From contig QWRL01000142.1 in the NCBI GenBank assembly GCA_003670425.1, forward strand, positions 1-6,227: DNA of 6,227 bases. The letters are read 5' to 3'. Below the pieces are notes generated by a model, which worked only from the letters and a program-made list of their open reading frames with translations, was not told the DNA's origin and did no database searches. This DNA comes from Chloroflexota bacterium (GTDB taxonomy: Bacteria; Chloroflexota; Anaerolineae; Anaerolineales; UBA11657). Below are positions 5,968 through 6,227 of the stretch, one piece after another (within the stretch, counting starts at the first letter, position 1; every line of letters starts with the position of its first letter). Position numbers and translations under genes: made by a program.

Positions 5968-6227
5968 GCGCGCAGCAGCAGCACGCCCAGCGCCAACAAG
6001 CCGGCAGCAATGCGGTACCAGCCAAACACCAGCAGAGAACGGCGCTGCAGAAATGAAAGCAGCCAGTAGATGCTGGCGAGTCCCACCAGCATGCTCGCCA
6101 GCGTGCCGGCCACAAGCGGCAGCAGTAGTGCGGAAACATTTGGTGTTGCCGCCAAATCAGCAGCTGCCAGCACGCCGGCGCCAGCCAGCACCGGCACGGA
6201 GAGCAGGAAACTAAAACGCGCTGCATC
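5964..6227 (-). CDS. uppP: Undecaprenyl-diphosphate phosphatase, C-terminal part
   Basis: Only the last 87 residues lie in the window; the gene continues beyond position 6227. UppP (BacA) is an integral membrane enzyme that dephosphorylates undecaprenyl diphosphate to recycle the lipid carrier for peptidoglycan and other surface polymers. The visible part starts with DAARFSFLLSVPVLAGAG, which matches the segment that directly follows the catalytic PGxSRSG motif in the family; that motif itself is just outside. Two further hydrophobic stretches (about residues 35-60 and 67-86 of the fragment) and the late FGWYRIAAG, equivalent to the AIYRF stretch of E. coli UppP, complete the fit. The GTG at 6197 is an internal valine, not a start. 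Its TGA stop (5964-5966) overlaps the lipoprotein start downstream. Confidence 0.87.
   Translation of the reverse strand, partial: DAARFSFLLSVPVLAGAGVLAAADLAATPNVSALLLPLVAGTLASMLVGLASIYWLLSFLQRRSLLVFGWYRIAAGLLALGVLLLRA

Noticed and set aside
5964..6197. A complete small 77-residue protein starting at GTG 6197.
   Set aside because: The frame continues to the window edge and the upstream residues DAARFSFLLS match UppP, so the GTG is an internal codon.

Overview
The window is a piece of a GC-rich bacterial chromosome (roughly 60% G+C by eye, not counted). It holds five complete protein genes and the end of a sixth. Several things point to a Chloroflexota-like (Anaerolineae-type) bacterium: GTG and TTG starts, very weak ribosome binding sites, an Ala/Pro/Thr-rich lipoprotein linker, and a short membrane-anchored hypothetical protein that resembles, from memory, proteins of that phylum. 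This assignment is an inference; no rRNA or marker gene is present to confirm it.

Layout. Positions 1-467 contain no gene I can support, only a cluster of short GC-rich palindromes near 300. A 126-residue protein with one membrane anchor is read leftward (468-848). It is divergent, across a 69-base gap, from a rightward metallo-beta-lactamase-fold hydrolase of the glyoxalase II type (918-1556). A 190-base gap containing a TTGACA hexamer leads to a large rightward gene (1747-3708). Its product has sialidase-like (BNR/Asp-box) repeats and a C-terminal LamG-like domain, but no signal peptide. After 138 bases with a 7-bp inverted repeat comes a rightward MFS exporter (3847-5079). On the other strand, and convergent with it, is a two-gene unit: uppP (undecaprenyl-diphosphate phosphatase, only its C-terminal 87 residues are inside the window) followed, with a 4-base GTGA overlap, by a PstS-like substrate-binding lipoprotein (5212-5967).

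How the genes relate. The uppP/lipoprotein pair is very probably co-transcribed and translationally coupled. The sialidase-like gene and the MFS gene are co-directional but separated enough to be independent. The hydrolase and the small membrane protein share a divergent intergenic region. I do not see a CRISPR array, transposase, phage gene, tRNA or known defence system. The window looks mostly like ordinary chromosomal housekeeping and accessory genes. The points most worth checking are the apparently cytoplasmic sialidase-like protein without a canonical FRIP motif, the four-cysteine membrane-anchored hypothetical protein, and the orphan phosphate-binding-type lipoprotein attached to uppP.
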